Positions 63,420 to 64,000 of a stretch of DNA of 64,000 nt are shown here, piece by piece; position 1 is the first letter of the stretch; the number at the start of each line of letters is the position of its first letter. Location of the stretch: contig JAKOON010000010.1 of NCBI GenBank assembly GCA_022577435.1, positions 20,130,024-20,194,023 on the forward strand. Reading direction: 5' to 3'. The DNA comes from Embiotoca jacksoni (taxonomy: Eukaryota; Chordata; Actinopteri; Embiotocidae). The notes under the pieces were generated by a model. It was not told the origin of the DNA and made no database searches. It saw only the letters and a program-made list of their open reading frames with translations. The translations under genes were made by a program, and so were the position numbers.

Positions 63420-64000
63420 CTGAAAGAAGGGTGAAAATGCATTAAAAAATAAATAAATAAATAAATAAAAAAATTCCCCATCAATATTAAGTGAGCAGTG
63501 TGGCACAGATAAACAGAAAATATAAATAGCCTGGCAACACCGTCAAAACATTTGTATCTGTAAAATCCCATCAAAGACATCTTTTATTTACGTCCATGAC
63601 ATGATTTACATGTCAGCTGAGTGTTTGCGTAAATCTTTAGCTCGAGCTTACGACAACCGAATACATAAAACACAACATCGTGTTGTTGTCGTTACAGAAA
63701 AGGACACCAAATATTTATCTTAGGCTAAATTGGAGGTGGTTTTGCGTTTCCTCGCTTTACGTGACGACGGCTATCCGATAAACAAATTGGTTTACAGAGC
63801 GTCAACTTAGCTGTTAGCACCGCCACGCTATCATTTCAGACGTGATCAACTCCGCTTAATATTTAAATGTTAATATCAGGAGAGCAAATTACTGGAGAAC
63901 ATGTTCGTACTAAACACCGTCGACCGAAACACAACGACGACATCGAGCCGGCCGTCCGCGTTTACGCCTGCTGGCAACGTGATTGCCGCCGTAGCATTAG
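63420..64000 (-). other. tnks: tnks intron 1, CG-containing at the right edge
   Basis: Upstream of the acceptor TTTCTTTCAG at 63420-63429 (read leftward) no coding exon was found. CG dinucleotides increase from 63740 to the edge, so the tnks promoter and first exon are probably close beyond 64000. A TAAA repeat lies at 63445-63468. Confidence 0.55.

Noticed and set aside
63640..64000. First coding exon of tnks
   Set aside because: No His/Pro/Ser-rich frame and no match to the residues expected just before GFGRKD were found on the minus strand, so it is placed outside the window.

Overview
The window is vertebrate nuclear DNA, most likely from a ray-finned (percomorph-type) fish. It has long introns with GT-AG junctions, vertebrate orthologues throughout, a photoreceptor lipocalin of the purpurin type, and several dispersed repeats of teleost type. 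Nothing prokaryotic or viral was seen. All eight genes were assembled by hand: splice sites were chosen so that phases agree from exon to exon and the protein matches what I remember of the family. No alignment or RNA evidence was available.

Layout. 1-4388 is the 3' part of a paxillin intron. Paxillin (pxn, +) runs 4389-10407; its first exon lies left of the window. A 3' UTR follows to about 11960. rnf181 (+, 13866-14929) comes next, behind a CpG-rich promoter and a 30-bp minisatellite. tmem150a (-) codes from 23844 down to 19818. About 7.5 kb of mostly empty sequence leads to kcnv2 (+, 31378-34897, two exons), atp5me (+, 36652-38510, four tiny exons) and rbp4l/purpurin (+, 41582-42958, with a clear TATA box). 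On the minus strand, idua (44373-48873, 14 exons, complete) and tankyrase tnks (50538-63419, 26 exons; the N-terminal exon is right of the window) lie in tandem and converge on rbp4l.

Functions. The genes are not one pathway. Paxillin is a focal-adhesion scaffold, RNF181 an E3 ubiquitin ligase, TMEM150A a plasma-membrane phosphoinositide regulator, Kv8.2 (kcnv2) a modifier subunit of photoreceptor potassium channels, ATP5ME a subunit of mitochondrial ATP synthase, RBP4L a secreted retinal retinol carrier, IDUA a lysosomal glycosidase and tankyrase a poly-ADP-ribosyltransferase. kcnv2 and rbp4l are both photoreceptor genes and sit about 7 kb apart, with only atp5me between them.

Most interesting points. 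Paxillin carries three in-frame exons (658 codons) exactly at the LD4/LD5 junction where mammalian beta and gamma isoforms insert short exons. The insert has extra LD-like helices, an MTP repeat and a polyproline tract, and its last exon either uses a GC donor or stops two codons later. A shared two-part motif (GGTGGC, then GTAAAA, then GAAGAAGA) lies upstream of both rnf181 and atp5me. Several mobile-element remnants are recognisable, including long inverted arms in a tmem150a intron, a short inverted-repeat element in a tnks intron and a LINE 3' end in an atp5me intron. I did not find a wholly new gene system.
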